Positions 1 to 8,914 of a stretch of DNA of 20,376 bases are shown in pieces; position 1 is the first letter of the stretch; every line of letters starts with the position of its first letter. The position numbers and the translations under genes are program-made. Origin of the DNA: Chloroflexota bacterium (GTDB lineage Bacteria > Chloroflexota > UBA5177 > JANWHV01); contig JANWHO010000133.1 in NCBI GenBank assembly GCA_025450375.1, positions 1 to 20,376 of the forward strand, given 5' to 3'. The notes below the pieces were generated by a model that worked only from the letters and a program-made list of their open reading frames with translations, was not told the DNA's origin and ran no database searches.

Positions 1-46
1 CACACTTCGCACATCTTCCCGACACCTCTCCTCCCTATGCTGGCTC

Positions 47-76
47 TTGACGGGTGCGATAGTGCCTGACGAGTTA
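47..76 (+). promoter_or_regulatory. weak candidate promoter upstream of first ABC ATPase
   Basis: TTGACG at 47-52 resembles a sigma-70 -35 box. About 18 bases later there is only a poor -10 (GAGTTA, 71-76). It lies 25 bases before the chosen GTG start at 101. The operon may equally begin outside the window. Inference only. Confidence 0.2.
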
Positions 77-100
77 CCAAGCACAACGAGGAGAGGAACC

Positions 101-823
101 GTGACCAGAGAGTGGATTATCGAGGCGACCGACCTGCGCAAGACCTACGGGACCAACGACCAGAAGGTGGATGCTCTCCGTGGGGTCGATTTCCGGGTGG
201 CCAGGGGGGAGATGGTAGCAATCATGGGCCCCAGCGGCTGCGGCAAGACGACCATGCTCAACTGCCTCTCCGGTCTCGACGACTTCAATGGGGGCGACGT
301 GAAAATCGCCGGCACCTCGCTGCGCGATATGAACGACAACCAGAAGACCGAATACCGCGCCAAGCGGATGGGGTTTATCTTCCAGGCCTATAATCTGCTC
401 CCTGTGTTGTCGGCGGTGGAGAACGTGGAACTGCCGCTCCTGGTGAGCGGGGTGCGATCCGGCGAGGCGCGGAAGCGGGCGATCGCCGCCCTCGATCAGG
501 TAGGGCTGGGGGAGCGGATGAAAAACCGGCCGGCGGAACTCTCGGGCGGTCAGCGCCAGCGGGTCACCGTGGCCCGCTCGCTGGTGAACAATCCGGCGAT
601 TGTCTGGGCGGACGAGCCGACCGGGGCCCTTGATTCCGAATCGGCGGCCACGATCATGGATCTGATGTGCCGCCTCAACAAGGAGAATGGCCAGACCTTC
701 GTGGTGGTCACCCATGCCATGGAAGTGGGCGAACGTGCCGATTACATCGTCCGCATGCGTGACGGGCGGATCGAGGACGCGGCCTCGTACACGCCCGGCC
801 GATCATTGGTGGCCGTGGGGTAG
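101..823 (+). CDS. ABC transporter ATP-binding protein (LolD/MacB type)
   Basis: Cytoplasmic ATPase subunit of an FtsX-type ABC exporter or mechanotransmitter, 240 residues, the usual length. Visible motifs: Walker [10 protein letters not shown] (43-51), Q-loop FIFQ (92-95), signature LSGGQRQ (147-153), Walker B AIVWADE (166-172), switch His205 in VVVTHA. All catalytic residues are intact. I chose GTG at 101 rather than the in-frame ATG at 47: GAGGAGAGG (88-96) sits at good spacing before it, and the resulting N-terminus ([17 protein letters not shown]) matches the start of the paralogue at 4559. The permease follows 94 bases downstream and is its evident partner. In this family the ATPase powers lipoprotein, peptide or drug export or drives an extracytoplasmic conformational change. 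The substrate cannot be told from sequence. Confidence 0.93.
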   Translation: MTREWIIEATDLRKTYGTNDQKVDALRGVDFRVARGEMVAIMGPSGCGKTTMLNCLSGLDDFNGGDVKIAGTSLRDMNDNQKTEYRAKRMGFIFQAYNLLPVLSAVENVELPLLVSGVRSGEARKRAIAALDQVGLGERMKNRPAELSGGQRQRVTVARSLVNNPAIVWADEPTGALDSESAATIMDLMCRLNKENGQTFVVVTHAMEVGERADYIVRMRDGRIEDAASYTPGRSLVAVG

Positions 824-917
824 GATAGTCGTCCCTTCCATCCGGCCACAGCCGGAGATCCCCGCCTCAGCCGGAGGCCCCTATGAAGCAACCAAAACAC
901 CGAGAGGATGTCCACCC

Positions 918-3900
918 ATGAACTCACTGTTCGGTCTGTCCATGGATACCCTGATGCGCGTCTTGCTGGGCGCCTTTGTGGTCATTACCGTCGCGGTGGC
1001 GGTTCTGGCTCTCCGTAACCGCCTCTTCTTCAAGTTGGGGCTCCGGAACCTGCCGCGTCGGCGGGCCCAGACCACTCTGATCATCTTTGGTTTGATGCTG
1101 AGCACGGTGATCTTCACCAGCGCCTTCGGGGCCGGTGATTCGATCAGTCATAGCGTCCGGGTGCGGGCCACCAGTTCCCTGGGGGCCATTGATGAAACGG
1201 TAACGATGGCCAATAGCAACGGCAGGGCGGATCGCGGACCCATAAGCCGTGGGTCCGGTTACTTTAGCGCCGGTCTGGCGAGCCGGATCCGCGCCGGACT
1301 GGCCCCCGGCATGGCGGCCGGCGTGGTGGCGATTGCCCAGGAGACCGTGCCGCTCACCGACCTGACCTCGCGCCAGACCAAGAACGCCACCGGACTTCTC
1401 GGCGTACCTACCGGCTATCCGGCGGCCTTCGGCCCCCTCGCCACCACCGATGGCGCCTCGGCTTCCCTGGCTCAGCTCGGGGCCGGCCAGGTCTATGTGA
1501 GTAAGCCGATGGCCGATAAGCTCAACGCTCACGTTGGGGATCGGCTACGGATCTACGTCGCCAACGCGCCAGTGTACCTGAGCGTGCGCGCCATCCTCCA
1601 GGCCACCTACCTTGGCGGCTACACCGACCTACTCCTCCCCCTGGATCGGATGCAAGCCCTGCTCGGGCTGCCGGAGCAGGTGAATCAAGTCCTGATTTCC
1701 AACACGGGCGACCTCTTGAACGGGGCCGGGGCGAGCGACGTGGTGGCCGGCCGGATACGAACGCTGCTGAGCAACGATCTGGCGGTCACGCGGGTCAAAA
1801 CCCTGCTCACCACTCCGGCTGGGCAGGCGGCGTTGCGCCAACGTATCAAAGACCTTACCGCGCAAGGCGGGAACGCCAGCCTGGTCACCAACCTGACCGA
1901 TCTTCAGCGGCAGGCCGGTTTGCCCGGGATCAGCGACGATTTACGCCGATTGCTGGCCGATTCGAATGTCGTCGATACGCTGGGCACCCTGGGCAGTCCC
2001 ACGCTCGACAACCCGCTCACCGGGGCGCTCCATCAAATCAGTCCCTACGTCGTCCAAACCGCCAAAAAGGACGCGCTGAGCCAGGCCGATACGATCGGCT
2101 CGATCTTCACCACTATCTTCATCACGTTTGGCCTGTTCTCCATCTCCGCCGGGATTGCCTTGATCTTTCTCATCTTCGTCATGCTGGCTGCCGAGCGGCG
2201 AGCCGAGATGGGAATGGCGCGGGCGATAGGAACCAAGCGCCGCCACCTGATTCAGCAGTTCCTGTTCGAGGGTTACTCCTACGATTTGGGCGCGGCCCTG
2301 GTCGGAGTGGTGATCGGGGTGGGGGTTGACCTGGCCCTCACGGCGGTGATCAGCGCCCTGGTAGGCCAGTTCGGGATCTCGGTTCAGTGGTATGTAGCGC
2401 CTCGGAGCCTGGTGATCACCTTTTGCCTGGGCGCCCTGGTCACCTTCCTCACCGTGGCGGCCTCCGCCGGCCGGGTCAGCCGTCTCAACATCGTCACCGC
2501 GATCCGCGATCTGCCCGATGACCTGCGTCTCTCGGGGAGCGTCGGCGCCGCCTTCGGGCGCCCGCTGACCGATCTACGGCGGGTCGGACAGCGGCTGCGC
2601 CGGGGCCGGGTGCTGCCCGCGCTCTTGTCGCTACTAGCCGCTCCCTGGCACTTGCTCACCGCCTTCAGTGTCTTCATCAGCAGGGGGCCGCTCCTCCTGG
2701 CCCTCTGCCCTCTCCTGATCAACATGGGGATCACAAGGAAGCAACTCTGGCCGTTCAATATCGGGGTTTCGTTGGGGCTGATTGGGGGCGCCATGCTCCT
2801 GCGCTGGATCCTCGGTGGCCTGGGGGTACGCGCCCGGCTTCGGAATCGGATTGGCTTCTCGCTGGCCGGGATTCTCTTGGTGGCCTTCTGGCTTCTCCCC
2901 TTCGATACCTTCCGCTCGGATCTCAACTTCGACATCGAGATGTTCTTCATCTCCGGCCTGTTCCTCATTCTGGGCGGGGTATGGACGGTGATGTATAACA
3001 TCGACCTGATCGTAGCCGGCGCGCTCCGGGTTACGGGTGGACTCAGCCGTCTGGCCCCTATCGTCCGGATGGCCGTGAGCTACCCCCTCCAGCAGCGATT
3101 CCGCACCGGCATGACCATGTTCATGTTCAGCCTGGTGTTGTTCTCCCTGGTGGTGCAACTTGTGGTCAGCAGCAGTTTCGACAGCGAGGCGCTGAACCTT
3201 AACCAAAGTGTCGGCGGTTATGATGCCTGGGGGACGGCGAGTACCGCCAACCCGATCACCGATTTGGGGGCACGGGTGGCAGGCAACCCGGATCTGCGCC
3301 GGCGGGTGAGCGCGGTGGGCGAACTGAGCCCCATGTCCGCGGACATCTATCAGCGCACGGCCAGAGGCCAGAGCTGGAGCACCGGAAACAGCGTGGGCGT
3401 GCTGGACGATGCCTATCTTGCCGCTACCCGCTTCCCCTTCCAGGTCCGCGCCGCCGGCTATACCAGCGATGCCCAGATCTGGGCCGCCCTCCGCGTTCAT
3501 CCCGGCCTGGTGGTGATCTCTGGAGACATGGTGGCCAACAAGCCGGAGAGCAGTGGCGCGATCAGCGGGGTCACCTACGCTGACCACACATTCGCCCCAT
3601 TCCAGATTAGTCTTCGCGACCAGATCGGCCACGCGATCCCCGTGACCGTGATCGGGGTACTGAATAACCGGAATGCCTTCGGACTGGGGCTGTCCTTCAG
3701 CGTCTACACCAGCCGCCGTACCCTGATCGCCGCTCATGTGCCGGTGCCCTCGGATACTATCTATCTATTCCGCGCCGCCCCCGGTCAGAACGTGCATGTC
3801 ATGTCCCTGGCCCTGGGCTCCGCCTTCCTGAACAACGGGCTGGATATGACCGAGGCCCAACACCTCTACGACACCCAGAGGGCCGCCCAAACCGGGTTCG

Positions 3901-4295
3901 AGAACATGCTGGCCGCCTTCATGGCCCTGGGTCTGGTAGTGGGGATCGCCGCCCTCGGAGTGGTGGCCTTCCGCTCGGTGGTGGAGCGACGGCAGCAAAT
4001 CGGAATGCTGCGGGCCCTGGGGTTCCAGCGGGGGATGATCCGGGCCAGCTTCTTGCTGGAGTCCAGCTTCATCACTCTCCTGGGCACCCTGACCGGGGTC
4101 GGGTTGGGCCTGGTGCTCTCCTGGAACCTGGTGGCCTACTTCGGCAAGACGGAGCCGCAACTGACCCTGAGCATCCCCTGGTTTGAACTGGTCCTGATTG
4201 CCCTGGGCGCCTATCTTGCCTCTCTCCTCACCACCTATCTCCCGGCTCGCCAGGCATCGCGGGTGTTCCCCGCCGAGGCGCTCCGTTACGAGTAG
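918..4295 (+). CDS. ABC transporter permease with two FtsX domains
   Basis: Membrane subunit of the exporter, 1125 residues. The ATG at 918 has GAGAGGAT about 7 bases upstream; an upstream extension of the frame to 687 overlaps the ATPase gene and is rejected. Layout: TM segment at 14-32; a [14 protein letters not shown] entry to the first FtsX unit with TM at 53-72; a long extracytoplasmic domain to about 390; FtsX core 1 at 395-530, containing [19 protein letters not shown]; hydrophobic helices between about 585 and 725; a TM near 730-750; a second outside domain to about 990; FtsX core 2 at 994-1120 ([18 protein letters not shown]). The paired ERR..MG(M)xRA(I/L)G elbows are the usual coupling helices to the ATPase. 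The architecture is that of large two-domain FtsX/MacB-like permeases common in Gram-positive-type and Chloroflexota genomes. Substrate unknown. Confidence 0.92.
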   Translation: MNSLFGLSMDTLMRVLLGAFVVITVAVAVLALRNRLFFKLGLRNLPRRRAQTTLIIFGLMLSTVIFTSAFGAGDSISHSVRVRATSSLGAIDETVTMANSNGRADRGPISRGSGYFSAGLASRIRAGLAPGMAAGVVAIAQETVPLTDLTSRQTKNATGLLGVPTGYPAAFGPLATTDGASASLAQLGAGQVYVSKPMADKLNAHVGDRLRIYVANAPVYLSVRAILQATYLGGYTDLLLPLDRMQALLGLPEQVNQVLISNTGDLLNGAGASDVVAGRIRTLLSNDLAVTRVKTLLTTPAGQAALRQRIKDLTAQGGNASLVTNLTDLQRQAGLPGISDDLRRLLADSNVVDTLGTLGSPTLDNPLTGALHQISPYVVQTAKKDALSQADTIGSIFTTIFITFGLFSISAGIALIFLIFVMLAAERRAEMGMARAIGTKRRHLIQQFLFEGYSYDLGAALVGVVIGVGVDLALTAVISALVGQFGISVQWYVAPRSLVITFCLGALVTFLTVAASAGRVSRLNIVTAIRDLPDDLRLSGSVGAAFGRPLTDLRRVGQRLRRGRVLPALLSLLAAPWHLLTAFSVFISRGPLLLALCPLLINMGITRKQLWPFNIGVSLGLIGGAMLLRWILGGLGVRARLRNRIGFSLAGILLVAFWLLPFDTFRSDLNFDIEMFFISGLFLILGGVWTVMYNIDLIVAGALRVTGGLSRLAPIVRMAVSYPLQQRFRTGMTMFMFSLVLFSLVVQLVVSSSFDSEALNLNQSVGGYDAWGTASTANPITDLGARVAGNPDLRRRVSAVGELSPMSADIYQRTARGQSWSTGNSVGVLDDAYLAATRFPFQVRAAGYTSDAQIWAALRVHPGLVVISGDMVANKPESSGAISGVTYADHTFAPFQISLRDQIGHAIPVTVIGVLNNRNAFGLGLSFSVYTSRRTLIAAHVPVPSDTIYLFRAAPGQNVHVMSLALGSAFLNNGLDMTEAQHLYDTQRAAQTGFENMLAAFMALGLVVGIAALGVVAFRSVVERRQQIGMLRALGFQRGMIRASFLLESSFITLLGTLTGVGLGLVLSWNLVAYFGKTEPQLTLSIPWFELVLIALGAYLASLLTTYLPARQASRVFPAEALRYE

Positions 4296-4298
4296 GAT

Positions 4299-4349
4299 GG
4301 ACGACCAGGGTGGGCGGCCGGAGACCACGGCCGCTCACCCTGGTCGTCC
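4299..4349 (+). terminator. 22-bp hairpin after the permease gene
   Basis: The arms 4299-4320 and 4328-4349 pair over 22 bp with one G-U, around the 7-base loop GAGACCA. The outer 14 bp (GGACGACCAGGGTG and its complement) are perfect. It starts 3 bases after the stop codon. There is no U-run after it, so it is a strong stem of terminator type but not a textbook intrinsic terminator; mRNA 3'-end protection is an alternative. Confidence 0.65.
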
Positions 4350-4558
4350 CTGTGTATCACGCGGTACAGCCTCGTTGCGTCGAAGTATCGTATGGTATGT
4401 CACAGACAAGGCCGCGGTGGTGCTATATCGAATGGACTACGCGCCGCTCGCGGCGCCGGGTCGAATTTAATTCGAGGAATCGTTATCCTACGGGGGAAAC
4501 ATCGCTTGGAACATGCCGGCCGGTGCGCCGCCATGGGCGCGTCGAGAAAGGAAAGAGC
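4350..4558. other. leader region of the second ATPase gene
   Basis: No convincing gene. It holds a GCGCCG-CTCG-CGGCGC mini-hairpin (4441-4456), an AT-rich palindrome just after it (4461-4475) and a possible -10 (TATCCT, 4484-4489). I take this as the promoter and operator region of the ATPase gene starting at 4559. No clear -35 box was found. Confidence 0.4.
4461..4475. promoter_or_regulatory. perfect AT-rich palindrome, candidate operator
   Basis: TCGAATT-T-AATTCGA: two exact 7-base inverted arms around one central base, in otherwise GC-rich sequence, 84 bases before the ATPase start. This is the shape of a repressor site. The cognate regulator is unknown; the ribbon-helix-helix gene at 5376-5747 is one nearby candidate. 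Inference. Confidence 0.4.
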
Positions 4559-5308
4559 ATGGCGAAGAATCTGATTATCGAGGCAACCGGTCTCCGCAAG
4601 GTCTATGTCACGGGCGCGCAGCGTTTGGAAGCGCTGCGAGGGGTGGATTTCGCGGTGGAAGAAGGCGACATGGTAGCGATCATGGGCCCCAGCGGCTGCG
4701 GGAAAACCACCATGCTCAACTGCCTCTCCGGTCTCGACGATTTCGATGGTGGGGATGTGAGAATCGCCGGCACCCCGCTCCGCGACATGAGCGATAACCA
4801 GAAGACCGAATATCGGGCCAAGAAGATGGGCTTCATCTTCCAGGTCTATAACCTGCTCCCCGTGTTGTCGGCGGTGGAGAACGTGGAACTGCCGCTCCTG
4901 GTAAGTGGGGTGCGATCCGGCGAGGCGCGGAAGCGGGCAGTTGCCGCCCTCGATCAGGTGGGGCTGGGCGACCGTACCAAGAACCGCCCGGCCGAGCTAT
5001 CGGGGGGCCAGCGTCAACGGGTCACCATCGCCCGTTCGTTGGTCAATAATCCGGCCATCGTGTGGGCGGACGAGCCGACCGGAGCCCTGGATTCCGAGTC
5101 CGCCAACAACATCATGGATCTGATGTGCATGCTGAACAAAGAGAACGGCCAGACCTTCGTGGTGGTTTCACACGCCCTGGAGGTAGGGGAGCGGGCCAAT
5201 CGGATCGTGCGGATGCGCGACGGGCGGATCGAGGACGCCGGCTTTGGGCAAGGCGCCCACGGGATGACCGGCATGCTGGCGGCGAGCGCCGCCTCCGGGG
5301 CACGTTAA
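4559..5308 (+). CDS. ABC transporter ATP-binding protein, paralogue without its own permease
   Basis: Second LolD/MacB-type ATPase, 249 residues, starting at ATG 4559 behind GAAAGGAAAG (4545-4554). Same motifs as the gene at 101: [47 protein letters not shown] and [10 protein letters not shown]; the switch His is intact and the preceding Thr is Ser. The central part is almost identical to the first copy at the DNA level: the blocks near 403-500 and 4859-4957 differ at only a few bases. The first 30 and last 20 residues differ more. No permease follows; the gene is closed by a hairpin. It may share the permease at 918-4295 as an alternative subunit, serve a permease elsewhere, or be a recent duplicate. 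Its own leader suggests separate regulation. Confidence 0.92.
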   Translation: MAKNLIIEATGLRKVYVTGAQRLEALRGVDFAVEEGDMVAIMGPSGCGKTTMLNCLSGLDDFDGGDVRIAGTPLRDMSDNQKTEYRAKKMGFIFQVYNLLPVLSAVENVELPLLVSGVRSGEARKRAVAALDQVGLGDRTKNRPAELSGGQRQRVTIARSLVNNPAIVWADEPTGALDSESANNIMDLMCMLNKENGQTFVVVSHALEVGERANRIVRMRDGRIEDAGFGQGAHGMTGMLAASAASGAR

Positions 5309-5331
5309 GGAGCGAATCCTTCGCTCCACGG

Positions 5332-5376
5332 AACCACAACAAGGCGCTCGCCGCTGGCAAGCGCCTTGTTGTGGTT
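5332..5376. terminator. perfect 17-bp hairpin, bidirectional terminator
   Basis: AACCACAACAAGGCGCT (5332-5348) pairs exactly with its complement (5360-5376) around an 11-base loop. It lies between the stop of the + ATPase gene (5308) and the stop of the - regulator gene (TTA, 5376-5378). On the minus strand its 3' side ends in a T-containing stretch. Placement between convergent genes supports termination from both sides. Confidence 0.75.
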
Positions 5377-5747
5377 TAACTCCCCTGGCGCTTGCGGTAG
5401 TTGGCCAGGGCGCCGATCAGCAGCTGGTTGATCGAACTACGACAGTCGAAGGCCACGGTGCGCAGCCACTCATAGGTCTCCTCGGTCAGGCGCACGTTGA
5501 ATTTCACGCCGCCGCTGGTGCCGGGAGTTACCAGGAGCGTGAGCGGCACGCTGGTCTTGGACTCGGTCTGGAGGTCGCTGATCGCCTCCAGCACGATGCT
5601 GTTCATGCTGGTGCGATTGATAAAGGCGCGGTAGCGCAGCCATTCATACTGCTCCGCCGGGAGGCGGCACTGCATGAACCGGGCGTTACTCTCCGTCCTG
5701 ACCTGTAGCTCCGCGCTGTACGCTGCCTCTCTCACCATCTGTAACAC
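5376..5747 (-). CDS. tandem ribbon-helix-helix (Arc/CopG-like) DNA-binding protein
   Basis: Probable transcription regulator, 123 residues. Two similar segments follow each other. Repeat 1 has strand FMQCRLPAEQ (24-33) running into EWLRYRAFINRTSMNSIV. Repeat 2 has strand KFNVRLTEET (82-91) running into EWLRTVAFDCRSSINQLL. Each is the short strand plus two helices of an RHH unit, and the units share xRLxxExYEWLRxxAFxxRxSxN. The linker (60-80) is Ser/Thr/Pro-rich. RHH proteins normally dimerise to bind DNA; a tandem chain can act as a built-in dimer, as in F-plasmid TraY. Start: GTG 5747 has AGGGAG (5755-5760) 7 bases upstream; ATG 5738 is the alternative (120 residues). A longer reading to 6236 runs into the divergent dehydrogenase gene and is not used. 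Target unknown; the divergent promoter region or the palindrome at 4461 are candidates. Confidence 0.72.
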   Translation of the reverse strand: MLQMVREAAYSAELQVRTESNARFMQCRLPAEQYEWLRYRAFINRTSMNSIVLEAISDLQTESKTSVPLTLLVTPGTSGGVKFNVRLTEETYEWLRTVAFDCRSSINQLLIGALANYRKRQGS

Positions 5748-6045
5748 CCGCTTGCTCCCTTCGCCACCGCGGTGGCTGGCTGATGATCGTGGACACTTGC
5801 TTGGTACATGGCATTCCATTGTGGTTGGCTGCCCTGTTGCCCATCTATCTGTAGTATCGGTGTCGGCGAAGGCCACAAACAGGTCCGTTCGAGTAAGACG
5901 GGCCTCCCCATTCGGGGAAGAACGGCTGCCGCACTGCTGGACGGGGAAGAAGCCGTTTGCTACGATAGCCCTGGGTATCGATGCGTTCCACCCGCCCCCG
6001 CCGTCACTCACGCGATCGACGATGATCAGCAGGAGAAACCGTGCG
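5748..6045. other. divergent intergenic region between regulator and dehydrogenase-like gene
   Basis: About 300 bases with no gene that I can support. It must hold promoters for both directions. Small imperfect symmetric elements are visible (for example ATGG-CATT-CCAT near 5808-5819 and TCCCC-ATTC-GGGGA near 5907-5920). No pair of sigma boxes is convincing. AGGAGA at 6031-6036 is the ribosome-binding site of the gene at 6046. Confidence 0.4.
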
Positions 6046-7317
6046 ATGACTCCAGTCGACCAATCCACCGCGCTCAAGGAGCGCTCCATCCTCGACCTGG
6101 CGCTCCAGCACTTCGATGCCGCCGCCGATCGCTTGCGGCTTTCGCCCTCCATGCGGCGCGTACTGCGCCAGTCCCGCCGCGAGTTGACCGTCTCCTTCCC
6201 GGTGCGGATGCGCGACAATCGGCTGACCATGTTCACCGGCTACCGGGTCCACCACAACATCGTGCGCGGGCCGGCCGCCGGCGGCATCCGCTACCATCCG
6301 GAGCTCACCATCGATACGGTGCGGGCCCTGGCTCTGTGGTCCACCTGGCGCGCGGCCATCGTGCGTATCCCCTTCGGCGGAGCCTACGGCGGCGTGGTCT
6401 GCGACCCCGCCAATCTGGATCGGGATGAACTGGAGCACCTGACCCGGCGCTTCACCACGGAAATCTCCATCCTTATCGGCCCCGATCGCGATATTCCCTC
6501 TCCCGATCGCTCCACCGACGCCCAGATCATGGGCTGGATGATGGACACCTTCAGCATGCATGCCGGGTACTCCGTCCCCGCGGTGGTCACCGGGAAGCCG
6601 GTCGGGATCGGCGGTTCCCAGGGTTGGGCCCGGTCCAGCGGACGGGGTACCGCCATACTCTGTCGGGAACTCGCCAAGGCTCGGGGGTTGGCTGGGAGTG
6701 GGGTGCGGGTGGCCATCCAGGGCGTGGGACCGATCGGGGCCACCGCCGCCCAATTGTTGGCTGACTGGGGCGATCTCGTGGTGGCGCTTGGCGACGGGCA
6801 GCACGGGGTGTATGACCCGCATGGTCTGGCGGTCGCCTCGGTCCTCCGCTATTATGACGAGCACGAGTCGCTCCGTGATTGTCCATATGGGACGGCGGTG
6901 AGCGGAGCGGCACTGGCCGCCATCTCCTGCGACATTCTGGTCCTGAGCGGTTTCGAGCGCATTGATGCCGACGCCGCGCGCGCGGTAGATGCCAAGCTGA
7001 TCGTCGAGGGCGCCTATGGGGCGATCACCGCCGAGGCCGACGCGGTGCTGGCGGAGCGGGGAATCTGGGTGCTCCCCGATATTCTGGGCGGCTCCGGAGG
7101 CGCCGTGGCCTCGTACTTCGAGTGGGTGCAAGACTTGCAAGAAACCTTCTGGAGCGAGGACGAGATCAACGAGCGCCTGGATGACGTGCTGCGCCGCGCC
7201 TTCTCCGACATCCGGGGCAAGAGCGAGCAGGATGGGATACCCCTGCGCCTGGCCGCCTACTGTCTGGCCGTGGAACGGGTGGCCGACGCGCACCGCATCC
7301 GCGGGTTGTATCCCTAA
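6046..7317 (+). CDS. Glu/Leu/Phe/Val dehydrogenase family protein lacking the active-site lysines
   Basis: 423 residues, the normal size for hexameric glutamate dehydrogenases, and collinear with them. N-terminal domain signatures: RGPAAGGIRYHPEL (74-87), STWRAAIVRIPFGGAYGG (99-116), GPDRDIPSPDRSTDAQ and VTGKPVGIGGSQG. The NAD(P) fold shows VAIQGVGPIG, and the C-terminus PDILGGSGG and SYFEWVQDLQETFW. In active enzymes the first segments read GPxKGG, TWK and GGAKGG. Here the three lysines are Ala78, Arg102 and Tyr114, at exactly the 24 and 12 residue spacing of Lys89, Lys113 and Lys125 of the Clostridium symbiosum enzyme. The Asp of RDIP and the Ser of SYFEW remain. Oxidative deamination of glutamate is therefore doubtful; a regulatory or altered-substrate role is more likely (Thermus pairs a regulatory and a catalytic GDH subunit). 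Start ATG 6046 behind AGGAGA (6031-6036); GTG 6041 is too close. Likely co-transcribed with the small gene at 7323. Confidence 0.9.
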   Translation: MTPVDQSTALKERSILDLALQHFDAAADRLRLSPSMRRVLRQSRRELTVSFPVRMRDNRLTMFTGYRVHHNIVRGPAAGGIRYHPELTIDTVRALALWSTWRAAIVRIPFGGAYGGVVCDPANLDRDELEHLTRRFTTEISILIGPDRDIPSPDRSTDAQIMGWMMDTFSMHAGYSVPAVVTGKPVGIGGSQGWARSSGRGTAILCRELAKARGLAGSGVRVAIQGVGPIGATAAQLLADWGDLVVALGDGQHGVYDPHGLAVASVLRYYDEHESLRDCPYGTAVSGAALAAISCDILVLSGFERIDADAARAVDAKLIVEGAYGAITAEADAVLAERGIWVLPDILGGSGGAVASYFEWVQDLQETFWSEDEINERLDDVLRRAFSDIRGKSEQDGIPLRLAAYCLAVERVADAHRIRGLYP

Positions 7318-7322
7318 ACGCC

Positions 7323-7607
7323 ATGTCCACCAGCCCAAGCGGCCGCTACGTTCCGCTCCGCTTTTACCTTGGCGTGCAAAGAAAGCGCCATCCCGAACTG
7401 GTGCTTACCTTCCGCCAGATCGAGGACGTGCTGGGGGATGGCTTACCTAAACCGGCTCGCAAATACCCAGAGTGGTGGGCCAACGATGCCACCACCGAAC
7501 AAGCCGCCGCCTGGCTGGAGGCGGGCTACTGGGTGCGCGAGGCGGATCTGGTGGCGGAGCGGGTGGTCTTTGGCGAGGAATCGATCGGGCTCGATAGCAT
7601 GCCATGA
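7323..7607 (+). CDS. small protein of unknown function (DUF7662-like)
   Basis: 94 residues, soluble, no signal peptide. It has the pattern Y.PL.FYL......LTF.QIEDVLG..LP..AR..PEWWAN......QAAAWLEAGY.V...DL..E.V.F. I recall this pattern from a widespread family of small bacterial proteins (DUF7662 in recent Pfam); the family name is from memory. Members often lie near restriction, toxin or regulatory genes, but no biochemical role is known to me. It begins 5 bases after the dehydrogenase-like stop with no clear Shine-Dalgarno site, so translation may be coupled to that gene. A 30-base piece matching its 3' end recurs at 13852-13882. Confidence 0.75.
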   Translation: MSTSPSGRYVPLRFYLGVQRKRHPELVLTFRQIEDVLGDGLPKPARKYPEWWANDATTEQAAAWLEAGYWVREADLVAERVVFGEESIGLDSMP

Positions 7608-7700
7608 TCTGGAGCCGCGGCGCCTGGATAGGACGGTGCGAGAACCGGCGCCCTTGTCTGCTCCGATCTTAGCCAAACCCAACCAAGCCTGCTTCACTGC

Positions 7701-8813
7701 TTACCTACCAGGCACATAGCCGTAGACTCCGCTCGTGGTGGCGGCGAGCAATACTGGATGCGCCCCAGTCGTTTCCACCAGGCCAAGCACCGTGGCGGCC
7801 AAGCCGGTCAGCCCGCGTCCTAACGGTCGCCACGCGCCGTTCCCCACTTTCTCGTAGACGCCCGATGCCATGGTTCCCGCATACAGCACGCCCACGGATG
7901 GAGGTCCGACTTCTACCAGTGGCATGGCATGGCGCTGAGGGAGGCCCGCGCTGATGTCCTGCCAGGCGCCGCCTGCTTCCCGCCGCCAGACTCCGCCGCC
8001 CATGGTGGTCAAGAAGATCAGCCGTGCCGGCGCGGTACCGGCGGCAAGATCCTGCACGGGCAGCGAAGCCGGCAGGTTGGCGGCATAGGAGGCCCAGCTT
8101 CGCCCATCGTCGTGGCTGATCAGGACCGGAGGATTGGCCTCGAATAGGCTGGCAAAGATCGTATGACGGTCCCAGGGTGCGGCCAGGAGGGAGGTGACCG
8201 CCCCGCTCCCAGGGCTGGCATGGGCACCTCCGGGCCACTGCCAGACTCGTATCCAGCGCCAGGCGCGGTCGCCGGCATTCGGTTCCCCGCGAAAGATGGC
8301 GCCCATGCTGCCGACCAGGATCGGGTGTCCGGGCAGGGGCGAGACCGCTAGGCTGTAGATCGGCACGGACCCGAGAAAGGGGTCGGTACGCAAGACCGGG
8401 CTTATGCGCCGCCAACTCACCCGTGTGCCCGCGGAGTCGCGCGTATAGACCGTGCCGTCGAAGCTCCCGGCCCAGGCAGCGGCGCCATTGGTGGCGCCGG
8501 CCAGGGTGAAGATCGCGCGTCCTTGCGTGCCGGAGCCGTCTGGTTGCCAGGTGGCGCCCGCGTCGGTGGAATGCCATACGCCGCTCGTGGTGGCGGCTAG
8601 CAAGGCCGGAGGCTGACTAGATACCGGCAATAGTGCCGTGACGGTGCCTCGCAGGGGCATGGGAACCCAATGCCCGACCAGTGACAGCGGGGCATCCTGG
8701 CGCTGGAAGACAAGTGCCTTGGCGGCAACCTGTACCGTCAGCCCCATGACAATACCCAGAACCAACAGGACAGCTCTGCTAGCAAGGACTCCCGCGCGGC
8801 CATGTCTTCTCAT
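7701..8813 (-). CDS. exported Asp-box beta-propeller protein
   Basis: 370 residues from ATG 8813, which has GAGG 6 bases upstream and starts a signal peptide or anchor (basic MRRHGRAG, then hydrophobic 14-31). The rest is a repeat protein of BNR/Ycf48-like or sortilin-like beta-propeller type. Asp boxes are STDAGATW (82-89) and SHDDGRSW (233-240); degenerate copies lie at RDSAGTRVSW, REAGGAWQD and KVGNGAWRP. LLAATTSGV occurs near the start (71-79) and at the very end (355-363), suggesting ring closure by first and last blades. These propellers bind proteins or glycans; no catalytic function can be assigned. An alternative start at 8918 overlaps the upstream stop as ATGA with a weak GAGG, but would put 35 non-hydrophobic residues before the signal. 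Probably in one transcript with the GH28-like gene. Confidence 0.78.
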   Translation of the reverse strand: MRRHGRAGVLASRAVLLVLGIVMGLTVQVAAKALVFQRQDAPLSLVGHWVPMPLRGTVTALLPVSSQPPALLAATTSGVWHSTDAGATWQPDGSGTQGRAIFTLAGATNGAAAWAGSFDGTVYTRDSAGTRVSWRRISPVLRTDPFLGSVPIYSLAVSPLPGHPILVGSMGAIFRGEPNAGDRAWRWIRVWQWPGGAHASPGSGAVTSLLAAPWDRHTIFASLFEANPPVLISHDDGRSWASYAANLPASLPVQDLAAGTAPARLIFLTTMGGGVWRREAGGAWQDISAGLPQRHAMPLVEVGPPSVGVLYAGTMASGVYEKVGNGAWRPLGRGLTGLAATVLGLVETTGAHPVLLAATTSGVYGYVPGR

Positions 8814-8914
8814 GTGCGTCCTCGACCACCTCACGCTGCCCATCAAAGGCTGACCGGCGCCGATCGGTAACCGATGCCGCGCATACTGGTCAGACTCGGA
8901 CGGGAATAGGATCC

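Noticed and set aside
101..823. Naming the ABC ATPases lolD or macB
   Set aside because: Motifs fit the whole FtsX-partner ATPase group; neither the permease nor the context identifies lipoprotein or macrolide export.
2634..3737. Long minus-strand open frame inside the permease gene
   Set aside because: It lies wholly within the FtsX permease coding sequence and has shadow-type composition (His, Gln, Glu, Gly rich).
5748..6236. N-terminal extension of the RHH gene reading frame
   Set aside because: It overlaps the start of the well-supported dehydrogenase-like gene, has low-complexity Ser/Arg composition and no family resemblance. A GTG with good ribosome site exists at 5747.
6004..7338. 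Long minus-strand open frame opposite the dehydrogenase-like gene
   Set aside because: It is a GC-rich shadow of a gene with clear motifs; its translation is His/Gly/Pro-rich and resembles no family.
7608..7700. Terminator between the convergent genes ending at 7607 and 7701
   Set aside because: Only short, imperfect pairings (GGCGCC repeats, GCCTG/CAGGC) were found, too weak to call.
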